The translations under genes and the position numbers were made by a program. The notes under the pieces were generated by a model. It searched no databases, had not been told where the DNA came from, and saw only the letters and a program-made list of their open reading frames with translations. A stretch of 64,000 nt of DNA from Nitrospira sp. BO4 (GTDB taxonomy: Bacteria > Nitrospirota > Nitrospiria > Nitrospirales > Nitrospiraceae), in the NCBI GenBank assembly GCA_030144965.1, contig JAMPUU010000020.1:1-64000 (forward strand). The letters run 5' to 3'. Of this stretch, positions 8,488 to 16,249 are shown piece by piece; the first letter of the stretch is position 1; every line of letters begins with the position of its first letter.

Positions 8488-8745
8488 ATGTCAGCAAACT
8501 TTAAAACTCACATCCCACCGAAGCGTCACGATGAGCCTATGGATGATCGAGCCATTCAACGTGAACTGGACCAGGAGCGACTCCACCATAGGCTGTTCTT
8601 CCGTCGCTCTGTCGCTGTGTGCAACTGCGGCAAGAGCTATGTCGATCCAACCAAGGGTGACATTCGATGGAGACATGACGTGCACGTCAAGGAAGTACTC
8701 GAACGATTGGATGACCGACTGCGAGGTATTTCCAATGGCTCGTAA
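8488..8745 (+). CDS. small CxCG-type hypothetical protein
   Basis: An 85-residue charged protein with CNCGKS near residues 44-49, followed by a histidine-containing segment (WRHDVHVKEV). It resembles the 62-residue CRCGRW protein upstream in the C-C-G then H layout, so the two may be distant relatives. It overlaps the next gene by 11 bases, which suggests translational coupling. Function unknown. Confidence 0.5.
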   Translation: MSANFKTHIPPKRHDEPMDDRAIQRELDQERLHHRLFFRRSVAVCNCGKSYVDPTKGDIRWRHDVHVKEVLERLDDRLRGISNGS

Positions 8746-9190
8746 GAAACCAGCCAACCTCTCGTATTCCGGTCCATCTTGGGCTGAAGTCCAGGCCCTG
8801 TCAGATGCCGATGTAGACCAAGCCTTTGTCAGGTTGAAGTGTCAACCTCGACAGCGAAACTTCCATGACGATGATGACCAATGGTTCATCGCAGCTCATG
8901 GCGACAAAGACGAAGACTTTGAGTGGACGCCTAAAGCGATCCAGGCATTGCGAGAGCGTGTCCACGAATGGCATCGGGGCTGCCTCAAGAGCAAGTTGTT
9001 CAGGGCCTACATTGAGCACTGGATTGAATCGTTGCCCGAGGATCGATGTTGGACATTGATCGAAGAGTATGAAGGCACAAAGCCCTCACTCAACGACAAA
9101 CGCTACACGCCGATGGACAAGGTCCGCCTTCGAGCGGCAGACGCCACATGGCGACATGAGTATCACCACCAACTGAAGGAGCAACCATGA
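8735..9190 (+). CDS. hypothetical acidic protein
   Basis: A 151-residue protein that begins MARKKPANLSYSG and continues with an acidic middle (FHDDDDQWF and GDKDEDFEW) and amphipathic helices to the end. The frame is open for 430 bases further upstream, but that part overlaps two better-supported small genes, so the internal ATG was chosen. No known domain. Tightly packed between neighbours, as in phage early regions. Confidence 0.55.
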   Translation: MARKKPANLSYSGPSWAEVQALSDADVDQAFVRLKCQPRQRNFHDDDDQWFIAAHGDKDEDFEWTPKAIQALRERVHEWHRGCLKSKLFRAYIEHWIESLPEDRCWTLIEEYEGTKPSLNDKRYTPMDKVRLRAADATWRHEYHHQLKEQP

Positions 9191-9191
9191 C

Positions 9192-9386
9192 ATGAACACA
9201 CCACAGCTCAACCGGCACGGCCTCCCATTTATTGGGCCACGACAGCGGCGTCGAAGGCCGCAAGTCGAACCTCCGTTCAACTTCGAGGGCAATCGAGTCT
9301 ACACGTTCCTTGCCGTCCAGAAGTACCGAAGCGAGCAGCGGCGATATGCCGTGCTAGCCCAGGCCCAGCACCCGAGCATCTTCTAA
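9192..9386 (+). CDS. small basic hypothetical protein
   Basis: A 64-residue protein with a basic patch (PRQRRRRPQ) in its first third and a Tyr/Arg-rich second half. It starts one base after the stop of the preceding gene. No family recognised. Its place in the compact gene run is the main support. Confidence 0.45.
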   Translation: MNTPQLNRHGLPFIGPRQRRRRPQVEPPFNFEGNRVYTFLAVQKYRSEQRRYAVLAQAQHPSIF

Positions 9387-9416
9387 CACTCACACACAAC
9401 GAAAGGCGAATACGTC

Positions 9417-10061
9417 ATGGCACAGATCAAACTTGTACCTAAGAAGCGAGAATACCCAGACGGAGTGAAACTTCACAGAACCCTAGCTGATGGGAGCATC
9501 GAATACCTTACGTCGTTCAAAGACTCAGACGAATTAGTTCGGGCAATGTCCGTGATCGATCCGGCCACAGGCAAAGCGTACTACGACACCAACGAAGCGT
9601 ATCGTGAAGCGGTGATCGAACTGGTCGCAAACACACCAGCAGAGCAGGTGGGCATTCAACTTGAACCGAGGAATCCCATTCCTGATAACGATCAGATGAT
9701 GCAAGGTCTGCTCGAAGATGCTTATCGCGCCGAGTTCAGCGACTGGGTTGATCGTGCAGGTGGGACTGACGCAAGAGCGAAGCTCCAGTTCGCACAACAC
9801 TTCATGAACCCTTCAGATGAAACCCGCACCGTGCTTGAGGGTATCAATAGACTCACTCAACGCGATGCCGGGCGACCATTCGAAACCTTCCTGAAGGAAC
9901 GGAAAGCAGCTGGACTTGGGCCGCAATGCGACAGTATGCCGATGGAGTCTGAGGAAGAATTAGCCGCAAAGGAGGCGGCGCACAACAAGGAAATCTTGGA
10001 GTGGATGGCACAGGAGGAAGTGGATGCGGTGCCTGGTGGTGACGAAGGAGTGGAGGTCTAA
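9417..10061 (+). CDS. hypothetical phage-island protein
   Basis: A 214-residue acidic protein with no recognised domain. It has a beta-rich N-terminus (QIKLVPKKREYPDGVKLHRTL), a middle with regular helices, and an acidic, glutamate-rich tail (residues about 170-214) ending in GGDEGVEV. The start has GAAAGGCG about eleven bases upstream. It sits one base before the next gene. The acidic tail is reminiscent of phage scaffolding or early regulatory proteins, but nothing specific supports either. Confidence 0.6.
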   Translation: MAQIKLVPKKREYPDGVKLHRTLADGSIEYLTSFKDSDELVRAMSVIDPATGKAYYDTNEAYREAVIELVANTPAEQVGIQLEPRNPIPDNDQMMQGLLEDAYRAEFSDWVDRAGGTDARAKLQFAQHFMNPSDETRTVLEGINRLTQRDAGRPFETFLKERKAAGLGPQCDSMPMESEEELAAKEAAHNKEILEWMAQEEVDAVPGGDEGVEV

Positions 10062-10062
10062 C

Positions 10063-10422
10063 ATGCCACCGAAATCTTTCAAGCCAGTACCACTAGACGA
10101 GCCAACGATCACTGAGAGATTGGACCACGCTGAACGCCAAGAGCCACACTATGGCGAGCAGCATGTCTTCAACTCTACCGTTCCATATGGTGGAGGTCGA
10201 AGGGTGGTCAATGCCACCGTAAATCCCGCTGAACTCCAACGTGGGATTGCAAAACAGAAGTCCGACTTCGCCAAGATGGTGTCTCAACACCAGGAATTCA
10301 AGCGAGTGAAGAAGGGCAAACGAGTCGTGAAACATCGGCTACCAGTCGAGGAAGAATATGCTGAGAACGGAGATGTCATCTTGAAGCGTAAGTCCACGGC
10401 TACCACCAGGATGGAGCACTGA
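10063..10422 (+). CDS. hypothetical basic protein
   Basis: A 119-residue protein rich in lysine and arginine in its second half (RVKKGKRVVKHRL). It starts one base after the stop of the 214-residue gene, with GGAGTGGAGG upstream inside that gene, and ends two bases before the next ATG. No domain recognised. The charge contrast with its acidic upstream neighbour may mean the two proteins interact, which is only a guess. Confidence 0.55.
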   Translation: MPPKSFKPVPLDEPTITERLDHAERQEPHYGEQHVFNSTVPYGGGRRVVNATVNPAELQRGIAKQKSDFAKMVSQHQEFKRVKKGKRVVKHRLPVEEEYAENGDVILKRKSTATTRMEH

Positions 10423-10424
10423 AC

Positions 10425-10610
10425 ATGTTTGGTGAAGAGTCAGTAACATACGCCAACGCTCCCGAGAAGCTTCGTCAACTTGGCGCAGCTCTGGGCGTAG
10501 ATGTGAGAACACAGGCAGAGATTCGACGCCAGGAGTTGCAGGCCTTCAGAGATGCCGCAAATTCGGCAGCCTTAGGACGGACGTTCAGTCCGTTGAACGT
10601 GCCAGGATAG
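10425..10610 (+). CDS. small hypothetical protein
   Basis: A 61-residue protein, mostly one or two predicted helices (APEKLRQLGAAL and AEIRRQELQAFRDAANSAAL). It begins two bases after the preceding stop. No family recognised. Confidence 0.5.
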   Translation: MFGEESVTYANAPEKLRQLGAALGVDVRTQAEIRRQELQAFRDAANSAALGRTFSPLNVPG

Positions 10611-10647
10611 CAGTACAACACTCAACAACTAGACAAAGGAACACACC

Positions 10648-10767
10648 ATGGCTACCACCAAAACAATCGTTCACAAGATCAGCAAGACCTCCAAGAAGAC
10701 TTTAGACAATCGGACCAGCTTCCGGTCTGCTCAGATGGCAAACACACGGAAGACGGATCATAGCTAG
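10648..10767 (+). CDS. 39-residue basic microprotein
   Basis: A very short gene: ATG at 10648 reads MATTKTIVHKISKTSKKTLD and on to a stop at 10765-10767. It is rich in Lys, Thr and Ser. AAAGGA lies about nine bases upstream of the start. A GC-rich hairpin follows 16 bases after the stop. Its clean spacing in the operon and its ribosome-binding site are the support. Confidence 0.5.
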   Translation: MATTKTIVHKISKTSKKTLDNRTSFRSAQMANTRKTDHS

Positions 10768-10783
10768 TCCCTCACCAATCCCT

Positions 10784-10801
10784 CCTGCCGACTCTGGCAG
10801 G
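10784..10801 (+). terminator. hairpin after the early gene run
   Basis: CCTGCC (10784-10789) and GGCAGG (10796-10801) form a 6-bp GC stem with a 6-base loop, followed by TCTTC. It lies just after the 39-residue gene. It is weak for an intrinsic terminator because the following T-run is poor. Confidence 0.4.
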
Positions 10802-10929
10802 TCTTCACCCGCAAGTCCCATTTCATAGGCAGCCTGATGTGAACTCTTGCGAGAGGTCAATAAGACAACTGCGCTTTGAAATCCGACAAGTGGCTGAAGG
10901 ACCATGACGCTGTCGCTGAAGACAGCTCC

Positions 10930-10961
10930 GGCCTGCTACCAGTTCACACTGGTGGTAGGCC
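10930..10961 (+). terminator. strong intrinsic terminator hairpin
   Basis: GGCCTGCTACCAGT at 10930-10943 pairs with ACTGGTGGTAGGCC at 10948-10961 (14 bp including two G-U pairs) around a TCAC loop, followed by GTTTCTC. The frame through the hairpin also reads a protein-like stretch, KSDKWLKDHDAV, so a gene remnant may underlie it. It separates the packed gene run from the next transcription unit. Confidence 0.65.
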
Positions 10962-10986
10962 GTTTCTCAAATAAGAAAGGTTTCAT

Positions 10987-11196
10987 ATGAGTTCAGTACT
11001 CGACGCATTCAACCAGGAGTTGACCATCGGTGATGAAGTGGTGTGCATCACATCACCGACAACGCTACAACGTGGAGTGATTACCGGCGTTTCGAAGAAC
11101 AACCGGTTCTTGACGACAGTGGAGATCGTGGTTGATCGGCAGGACAAACAGACCGCAACTCTCAAGGTAGCGTCATTCATGTGTGCGAAGCGCTAG
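10987..11196 (+). CDS. small beta-rich hypothetical protein
   Basis: A 69-residue protein with an SH3-like pattern of short strands: TIGDEVVCITS, then QRGVITGVSKNNRFLTTVEIVV. This resembles KOW- or Tudor-type small barrels that bind nucleic acid, but no specific family can be named. AGAAAGG lies upstream of the ATG. It follows the terminator directly. Confidence 0.55.
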   Translation: MSSVLDAFNQELTIGDEVVCITSPTTLQRGVITGVSKNNRFLTTVEIVVDRQDKQTATLKVASFMCAKR

Positions 11197-11213
11197 CACT
11201 CTGACACCAGTCA

Positions 11214-11291
11214 TCCACAAGTGGATAGCTTTCAGCGCATCTAAGTCTCGGTACAGTCTCACTCAAATAATTAATCATATCCACTTGTGGA
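11214..11291. repeat. paired TCCACNNGTGGA dyads
   Basis: TCCACAAGTGGA at 11214-11225 and its exact reverse complement TCCACTTGTGGA at 11280-11291 are two short dyads flanking about 54 bases of DNA that ends AT-rich (CTCAAATAATTAATCATA). Including the next base each side the inverted repeat is 13 bp. The layout suits a paired operator, or replication-initiator sites, ahead of the small gene and ATPase that follow. Confidence 0.55.
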
Positions 11292-11356
11292 AGTGCCGAT
11301 CCATGCAGCATGGCCGGTGGTACGCTCCAGTCACACCAACAAAGGAGGACCACACC

Positions 11357-11494
11357 ATGAACCAAGCCACGTTTGTGAAGCTGATGAACGAATGCAGGAC
11401 AGAGCAAGGACTACCGCTGATGACTTCACAAGAAGAGACAGCGGACTACCAGGAATGGTTGAGAGAAGAAGAACAAGCCAGTCGATGGAAGTAA
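11357..11494 (+). CDS. 45-residue acidic microprotein
   Basis: The ATG at 11357 follows AAAGGAGG at a spacing of eight bases, a near-ideal ribosome-binding site. The 45-residue product reads MNQATFVKLMNECRTEQG, continues with an acidic helix and ends SRWK. No family recognised. It lies just downstream of the paired dyads and upstream of the ATPase. Confidence 0.6.
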   Translation: MNQATFVKLMNECRTEQGLPLMTSQEETADYQEWLREEEQASRWK

Positions 11495-11606
11495 CAACAG
11501 AGCCGGATGCCTGCGAGCCTTCCGAGGCGAAGGCCGGTACCGTAAGGGCCAGGAGCGTTTTCCATACACTGCAAACATCCGGCACCTTTTTGCAAAGGAT
11601 TGGAAC

Positions 11607-13481
11607 ATGAACCCACAACACCCAGTCACAAAGGCATCGTTTGCCACACTCAAGGATTCTTTGAAACGATTCGGGAATACGCTGAACGTCCACCACATGA
11701 TGGCGCTTTGTGCGCTTCTCGATACCATGACCAAAATGGCTGAAGGTGACATCACTGGACGATGGGCCTTTGGTCTGCCGACAGGCACAGGTAAGACCCG
11801 CGCGATCATCGAATGGTCCACAGCAGTCTATAAACTGAAGCTCCCGTACACTCTCGCCGTGTCCGCTTCTCGTATCGAAGCACTGTGCACCCTCAAGCGT
11901 GAGATGATCGAGAACGGTATTCCAGAAGAGATGATTGGACTTCTGCATGATGACGCAAAGGCGTCCCTCAAGGCCACGGCTGACAATGATGACCGACCGT
12001 TCATGTTGATCACGCACCAGCGGATCAGATCGAAGGCGAGCAACCTGAGCCAGTACAACCTGTACCAGGGTCAACCACGGCACCTTCTCATCTACGATGA
12101 AAGTCTCATGGTGTCAGACGTGGAGCACTTCAACTACGCTGACCTCACTGGCGCACTCGCTCACGCTATTTATAAACATAAGCACGACATGAAGCATGTA
12201 GACATTTCCAACTACCTTGTCGAATGCCTGCAGGTACTGGAGTATGTCTACGAGCGCTATGACGAAGCGAAACACGATCTCCATTTGATCCCCGCACCAG
12301 GCATTGAACCTCGGATTGCTGAACACTACGCGAGGGAGTGGGAGAAAGAAGGTATCATCTCTCAATTCCTCCGATCAGCAAACCTTGATCTTCGCATGGT
12401 GAAGTCCGGTCAAGCGGCAATCGTGAGCTATCGTATCGTAATTCCAGCTGAGCTGAAGAACATGATCGTCTTAGACGCGAGCTATCCAATTCGAAAGCTC
12501 TGTCTATTTGACTCCACGATTCAGAACGCTGAAACCTTACCGAGTTTGAAGGGATCGGGTGTCAGACCGTTCCATGAGCTGAAGCGGTTCGACAAGGTGA
12601 CGATCAATAGACTGAGGTCTTTTGGTGGTCGACATTCGATGGAGAAAAGATTCAAAGACAAATCTATGGCGAAGGAGGTTGTCGAGGTACTCAAGACCAT
12701 CCCTGAGTCTGAAAGTGTTCTCTGTTTCCTCTACAAGTGTAATCAACCTGGAGGGACTGACTACAGAAAGATCCTCGCTCAAGAGATCCAGAAAGCCGGT
12801 ATCGACCTTGACGCGATGACATCAACAGGACACCCCAGGATTTCCATCCAGACCTGGGGCAATGAGACCTCACTGAACTGCTACGCTCACTGTACCCATG
12901 TGTTCCTGGTGGGCATCCTCCACCGTGACGATACCGAACTCATGGGTCTGTACCTTGGTCAGACCAATGACATCAAGGGAGAGGTAGACAAGAAGAAGGC
13001 CAATGAGCTTCAGCTATCCGAGAAGGCTCACTTGGCGTATCAGGCTTTGAGTCGTGGGACGTGTCGCACGGTATCTAACGGTCAAGCGCAGCCTATGACA
13101 GGGTACATCGTAGAGGTTGATCAAGAGATTGAGACTACACTGACTACGGTCATGCCTGGGGTGAAGTGGCAGACGTGGAAGCCGTACTTCATGCCCGAGA
13201 GTGAAGACCTCATTGTCACATGGGCCAAGAAGGTTCGAGAGTACCTCGCTGGCTTAGATTCCAGTCTAGACAGGGTGTCGAGTCGGTCAATTAGGAAGGC
13301 CCTTAAAGCCGACAAGATTGCCCCAGCTACCTGGACACTGATCATCAGGTCTTTGGTCAAACCTCATACTGGCTCAAAGAATACTATGGGCAACTATGAG
13401 GTTTCAGAATGGCGTCTTGAAGGTCAAAGTCTGGTCAGAGTCACGGCAGAAGCCTATGGATTTGCTGAAGAAGTCGCGTAG
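11607..13481 (+). CDS. SF2-like helicase/translocase ATPase
   Basis: A 624-residue P-loop ATPase. The Walker A motif is GLPTGTGKT at residues 56-64 and the motif II-like segment is LIYDESLM at 161-168, with an ITHQRI motif between them (135-140) as in superfamily 2 DNA helicases. Serine replaces the usual alanine or histidine after DE, giving DES. A second RecA-like half is expected around residues 300-450 but its motifs are not sharp. The C-terminal 65 residues (SSRSIRKALKADKIAPATW to the end) form a separate module that is duplicated just downstream. The probable role is replication or DNA translocation for element 1. The start has AAAGGA nearby. Confidence 0.75.
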   Translation: MNPQHPVTKASFATLKDSLKRFGNTLNVHHMMALCALLDTMTKMAEGDITGRWAFGLPTGTGKTRAIIEWSTAVYKLKLPYTLAVSASRIEALCTLKREMIENGIPEEMIGLLHDDAKASLKATADNDDRPFMLITHQRIRSKASNLSQYNLYQGQPRHLLIYDESLMVSDVEHFNYADLTGALAHAIYKHKHDMKHVDISNYLVECLQVLEYVYERYDEAKHDLHLIPAPGIEPRIAEHYAREWEKEGIISQFLRSANLDLRMVKSGQAAIVSYRIVIPAELKNMIVLDASYPIRKLCLFDSTIQNAETLPSLKGSGVRPFHELKRFDKVTINRLRSFGGRHSMEKRFKDKSMAKEVVEVLKTIPESESVLCFLYKCNQPGGTDYRKILAQEIQKAGIDLDAMTSTGHPRISIQTWGNETSLNCYAHCTHVFLVGILHRDDTELMGLYLGQTNDIKGEVDKKKANELQLSEKAHLAYQALSRGTCRTVSNGQAQPMTGYIVEVDQEIETTLTTVMPGVKWQTWKPYFMPESEDLIVTWAKKVREYLAGLDSSLDRVSSRSIRKALKADKIAPATWTLIIRSLVKPHTGSKNTMGNYEVSEWRLEGQSLVRVTAEAYGFAEEVA

Positions 13482-13562
13482 GTATGGGTGAAAGGAGTCG
13501 TGTGGTCTGGTTGAGGTTGATAGATTTGTCACTTTAACCAGATCACACACAAGCCTTATACA

Positions 13563-13763
13563 CGCAAATCTTCAGCAAGGGCAGTCAAGAAGGCCTTGAA
13601 TGCCGAGACCGTTCACCCTTCTACCTGGAAGCTGGTAATCAAAAAGGTCAGTGCTCCTAAAGATATTATGGGGGACTGTCTTTTTCCGCCTTGGAGTCTC
13701 GAAGGGTCGAGCCTCGTCAGACAAACCGCAGAAACCTATGGATTCACTGAAGAAGTAGCCTAA
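13563..13763 (+). pseudogene. duplicated C-terminal module of the ATPase gene
   Basis: Read in frame from 13563 to a TAA at 13761-13763, this stretch gives SSARAVKKALNAETVHPSTW, further a W-SLEGSSLVRQTAETYGFTEEVA end. It parallels SSRSIRKALKADKIAPATW ... EWRLEGQSLVRVTAEAYGFAEEVA at the end of the ATPase. There is no start codon or other part of the ATPase, so it is a 67-codon remnant of a duplicated or recombined gene end. The reading frame is intact and the protein level is better conserved than DNA, so divergence happened partly under selection or in another copy. Confidence 0.75.
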
Positions 13764-13777
13764 TTCAAATCGTGCAT

Positions 13778-13813
13778 AGGCTCTTAAGACTGTCTCTATG
13801 GTCTTAGGAGCCT
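13778..13813 (+). terminator. intrinsic terminator-like hairpin
   Basis: AGGCTCTTAAGAC (13778-13790) pairs with GTCTTAGGAGCCT (13801-13813) with one G-U pair around a 10-base loop, 14 bases after the stop of the duplicated ATPase end. It is followed by a moderately T-rich stretch. A likely transcription end for the ATPase unit. Confidence 0.6.
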
Positions 13814-13842
13814 TGGCTTCTATTCCTGTTGTGATGAAGAAA

Positions 13843-13967
13843 GGGGGGGGTACCTGGTGAGAGCCAAGCAGCCTAGGCGAGACACTATAGGCCCAGCTCC
13901 CTATGTAAGGGTTTTAAGGAATTTGTGAATCCCAACATATCAATGACTTAGATACTACCCCCCCCCC
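13843..13967. repeat. G8 tract and C10 tract in inverted arrangement
   Basis: Eight G at 13843-13850, followed by TACC, and ten C at 13958-13967, preceded by CTA, lie 107 bases apart. They could pair with each other to form a large hairpin, and each is a potential slippage site. The enclosed DNA has no gene. A conserved-looking AGGAGG Shine-Dalgarno for the next nuclease gene follows 30 bases later. Confidence 0.5.
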
Positions 13968-14003
13968 GAATCCTTAGCACCCTTACAAACTTACATAGGA
14001 GGA

Positions 14004-14429
14004 ATGATGATTCAATATCCGATCAACCACACTCCACCGCGACTATCTGTGAAGCTCCGTCGAACGTCGAAACGGAAACAGCTTGGACTCCCATCTTACG
14101 AATCAAGGGAGTATGAAGCGTCCTGCCGACGATGGCAGAAATATGGCCTACCGGAGCTTGCCTTCAACTCTATGATGGATGGTCAAGGATTCGCCTGTGA
14201 TATTTGTAAGCAGGTAGACGAAGATGAAACAGGCAAGGCTGTAACGCTCCATGTAGATCACTGCCACAAGAACGGATGGGTACGTGGTCTCCTCTGTGTC
14301 AGATGTAACGTAATCCTTGGCCGAGTAAAGGATGATCCTTCTATTCTCCAAGCCGCAGCAGCCTACCTCCGGTTCCATAATCGTGAAGGGAAGCTGTCAG
14401 TAGCGTCAGCAGATCCAGACACCAAGTAA
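14004..14429 (+). CDS. endonuclease VII-like HNH nuclease 2
   Basis: A 141-residue nuclease of the recombination endonuclease VII type: CDICKQ near residue 69, HVDHCHKNG near 90, VRGLLCVRCNVILG near 99-112, then a helical end. It is close to the minimal size for the family and lacks the long N-terminal region of the gene at 7030. The start is supported by GGAGGA directly before ATGATG; the first or second ATG could be used. Likely role: cleavage of branched replication intermediates, or homing-type DNA cleavage. Confidence 0.8.
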   Translation: MMIQYPINHTPPRLSVKLRRTSKRKQLGLPSYESREYEASCRRWQKYGLPELAFNSMMDGQGFACDICKQVDEDETGKAVTLHVDHCHKNGWVRGLLCVRCNVILGRVKDDPSILQAAAAYLRFHNREGKLSVASADPDTK

Positions 14430-14486
14430 TTCTGTCACACTGAGAGTTGGCAGTAACAAGTCATTGGCGCACCACGAGGCGCCACC

Positions 14487-14765
14487 ATGAAACAACTCAG
14501 CCTAAAGCCTGAAGTTGTTACATTCACTATGAAACAAGTCCGGTCAGATGGACAAGTTGTTACATCTACCGAGAGGGTCAGCCATCATCGAGATAGAATC
14601 ACCAAGTCGAAACCACTTCAACGTCTCCTAAAGGCGTCAGAACTGGCATACCTCAGACATCGACAGCAGGAGGTCTACTCCCAATCAACCAGACCAAACC
14701 TTGAACCGTCTTGCGCTTCATCGAGGATGGATAGTGCGAAGTCATTCTGGGTCGTCTTCTTGTGA
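14487..14765 (+). CDS. small basic hypothetical protein
   Basis: A 92-residue protein with a beta-like repeat near its start (VVTFTMKQVRSDGQVVTSTERV) and a basic helical middle. Its last eight codons overlap the convergent TIR gene. GAGG lies eight bases before the ATG. No family recognised; the last third may be non-native because composition becomes less protein-like. Confidence 0.4.
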   Translation: MKQLSLKPEVVTFTMKQVRSDGQVVTSTERVSHHRDRITKSKPLQRLLKASELAYLRHRQQEVYSQSTRPNLEPSCASSRMDSAKSFWVVFL

Positions 14766-15581
14766 TCGAATGTTGCGTTTCGGGCGCTTTGGATCAGGCT
14801 GATTGATCATGCCCAAGCCGAGCAAGCCAGATACACTAGGGTCATCTAGATTGATCGTACCCATGTCAGCTAGTAATTCGCCAGGGGTCACCATATCACC
14901 GAGTGAACGCCATCTCTTTGGGCCAGTGTCCTTCGGCTTATCTATTATCAATCTGCCAGCGGATCGGACATGCCATTCAACTAATGCTTCAAGGACATTT
15001 AACATTCGAGCATGATAGTTCGAATGGGACCGTAGTGTAGACACAACTTCTCGAAACATGTCTGGAACCTCTCGTCTTACGGGTTCGTTAATGACAGGGG
15101 CTTTGATGTCTGAAAGAGCCTTTTCCAGCTTTTCCCACCACACGTTGAACGCCTCTTCTAGTGTACTTTCCTCCAATGCGGCTTCCTTAAGACTCGCGTT
15201 CAATGTACGAATAAGTTGCCAGGTGTCCGGTTTGTTCGCCTTAGTATGCTGAAAATCTACGAGGGGACCGGAGACATCTGTTGGATCGAGGTCATGCAGA
15301 TAGGTGAACACGTAGGAGTCTTCTAATTTAGATAAGGCTCCGGCCTCGAAGTTGATCCACGGCTCTTTGAGATTCTCAGGCGTCAAGCATACGATGCCAG
15401 CTTTAATATCTTGAAGCTGAGCTGATAATTCCACCCTCCATCGTTTCCCTTTTTTTATATCGATCTCAGACATCCAGGGGTCGAGATCCTGAATGACATT
15501 CTTGAGCCACTTTCTAAGAGCCAAGGCTACCGCCTGACTCCGTTCACCAGACCATGCAAGAAATACTTTGGACTTAGGCAT
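14742..15581 (-). CDS. TIR-domain protein
   Basis: A 279-residue protein with an N-terminal TIR-like domain (residues 1-130): KVFLAWSGERSQAVALAL, then DPWMSEIDIKKGKRWRVELSAQL, then AGIVCLTPENLKEPWINFEAGAL. The glutamate of the W-NFEAGAL segment sits where bacterial TIR NADases have their catalytic Glu. The C-terminal half is helical and of unknown type. Bacterial TIR proteins usually degrade or cyclise NAD as the effector arm of anti-phage systems. The start at 15581 has GAGGAGGG four bases upstream. It is the only gene of this part of element 1 running leftward and so is likely independent cargo. Confidence 0.75.
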   Translation of the reverse strand: MPKSKVFLAWSGERSQAVALALRKWLKNVIQDLDPWMSEIDIKKGKRWRVELSAQLQDIKAGIVCLTPENLKEPWINFEAGALSKLEDSYVFTYLHDLDPTDVSGPLVDFQHTKANKPDTWQLIRTLNASLKEAALEESTLEEAFNVWWEKLEKALSDIKAPVINEPVRREVPDMFREVVSTLRSHSNYHARMLNVLEALVEWHVRSAGRLIIDKPKDTGPKRWRSLGDMVTPGELLADMGTINLDDPSVSGLLGLGMINQPDPKRPKRNIRSQEDDPE

Positions 15582-15710
15582 GTTGCCCTCCTCGGCACGG
15601 ACACTGACGTTCAGAGACCCATAGCAGGAGGGCAATTGTAGGAGGGACATGACGGAAGGCGCAAGTGCAGAAGAAACTCAGCCTATTGCCAAATGCGTCG
15701 TTTACAACAT

Positions 15711-15983
15711 CTATACCAATCCTTGAACCGTCTTCGGCGCATTTCCCTCTGCCCGGTTGTTGACAAGCACATACGCCGGTTTCGCCAGCCTGATCGATTG
15801 CTGTATCAACGTCACCGTGTCCCTCCGCATGTCCGGCAGTTCTCCCACAATCTTGTTGTACGGCTCTGCCCGTTTCTTCGCTGCCTCATAGCTCATCTTG
15901 AGCGGAGTCAAGAGACGCAACACGGTAAAGGGAGCCGTGAAAGTTTCTTCCATCCTCTTGTGCTGATCGGCAAGCGGAGTCAT
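15711..15983 (-). pseudogene. truncated DUF72 (YecE-like) gene fragment
   Basis: The 90-residue frame reads LADQHKRMEETFTAPFTVLR and on through a 50-residue segment almost identical to the C-terminal 90 residues of the intact DUF72 protein at 42820-43716. The N-terminal 200 residues are missing. It is therefore a gene end left by recombination. A full copy lies in element 2, so exchange between the two islands or between related elements is likely. Confidence 0.8.
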
Positions 15984-16077
15984 GAACGACCATTTTTGGA
16001 CAAGTGGCGTGAATACGCTTATCCCTTATAGAATGAATGAAGAAGCCCCAGACGTTCGAGAGAAAGGGAGGCACGTC

Positions 16078-16242
16078 ATGGTGAGCAAATTATCGAAACG
16101 GATCGAGGAACTTGCACTCGGACTTCGGCAGGTAGGGTTCAGAGCGGGGCATATCCTACATGGCAGTCCTTGGACTCACGAGCTTGGTCCATCAACTGTC
16201 AGGAAGATCGATCAGCAGCAGGAATCAATTGCATCGGCATAG
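16078..16242 (+). CDS. small hypothetical protein
   Basis: A 54-residue protein starting MVSKLSKRIEELALGL, with GGGAGG six bases before the ATG. The composition is helical then Gly/His-rich. No family recognised. It begins a set of very small genes between the DUF72 remnant and the integrase. Confidence 0.5.
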   Translation: MVSKLSKRIEELALGLRQVGFRAGHILHGSPWTHELGPSTVRKIDQQQESIASA

Positions 16243-16249
16243 TTGATAA

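Noticed and set aside
11214..11291. Calling the TCCAC dyads chromosomal DnaA boxes and oriC
   Set aside because: They match the DnaA consensus only partly, there are just two, and the surrounding genes are element genes, so a chromosomal origin is not supported.
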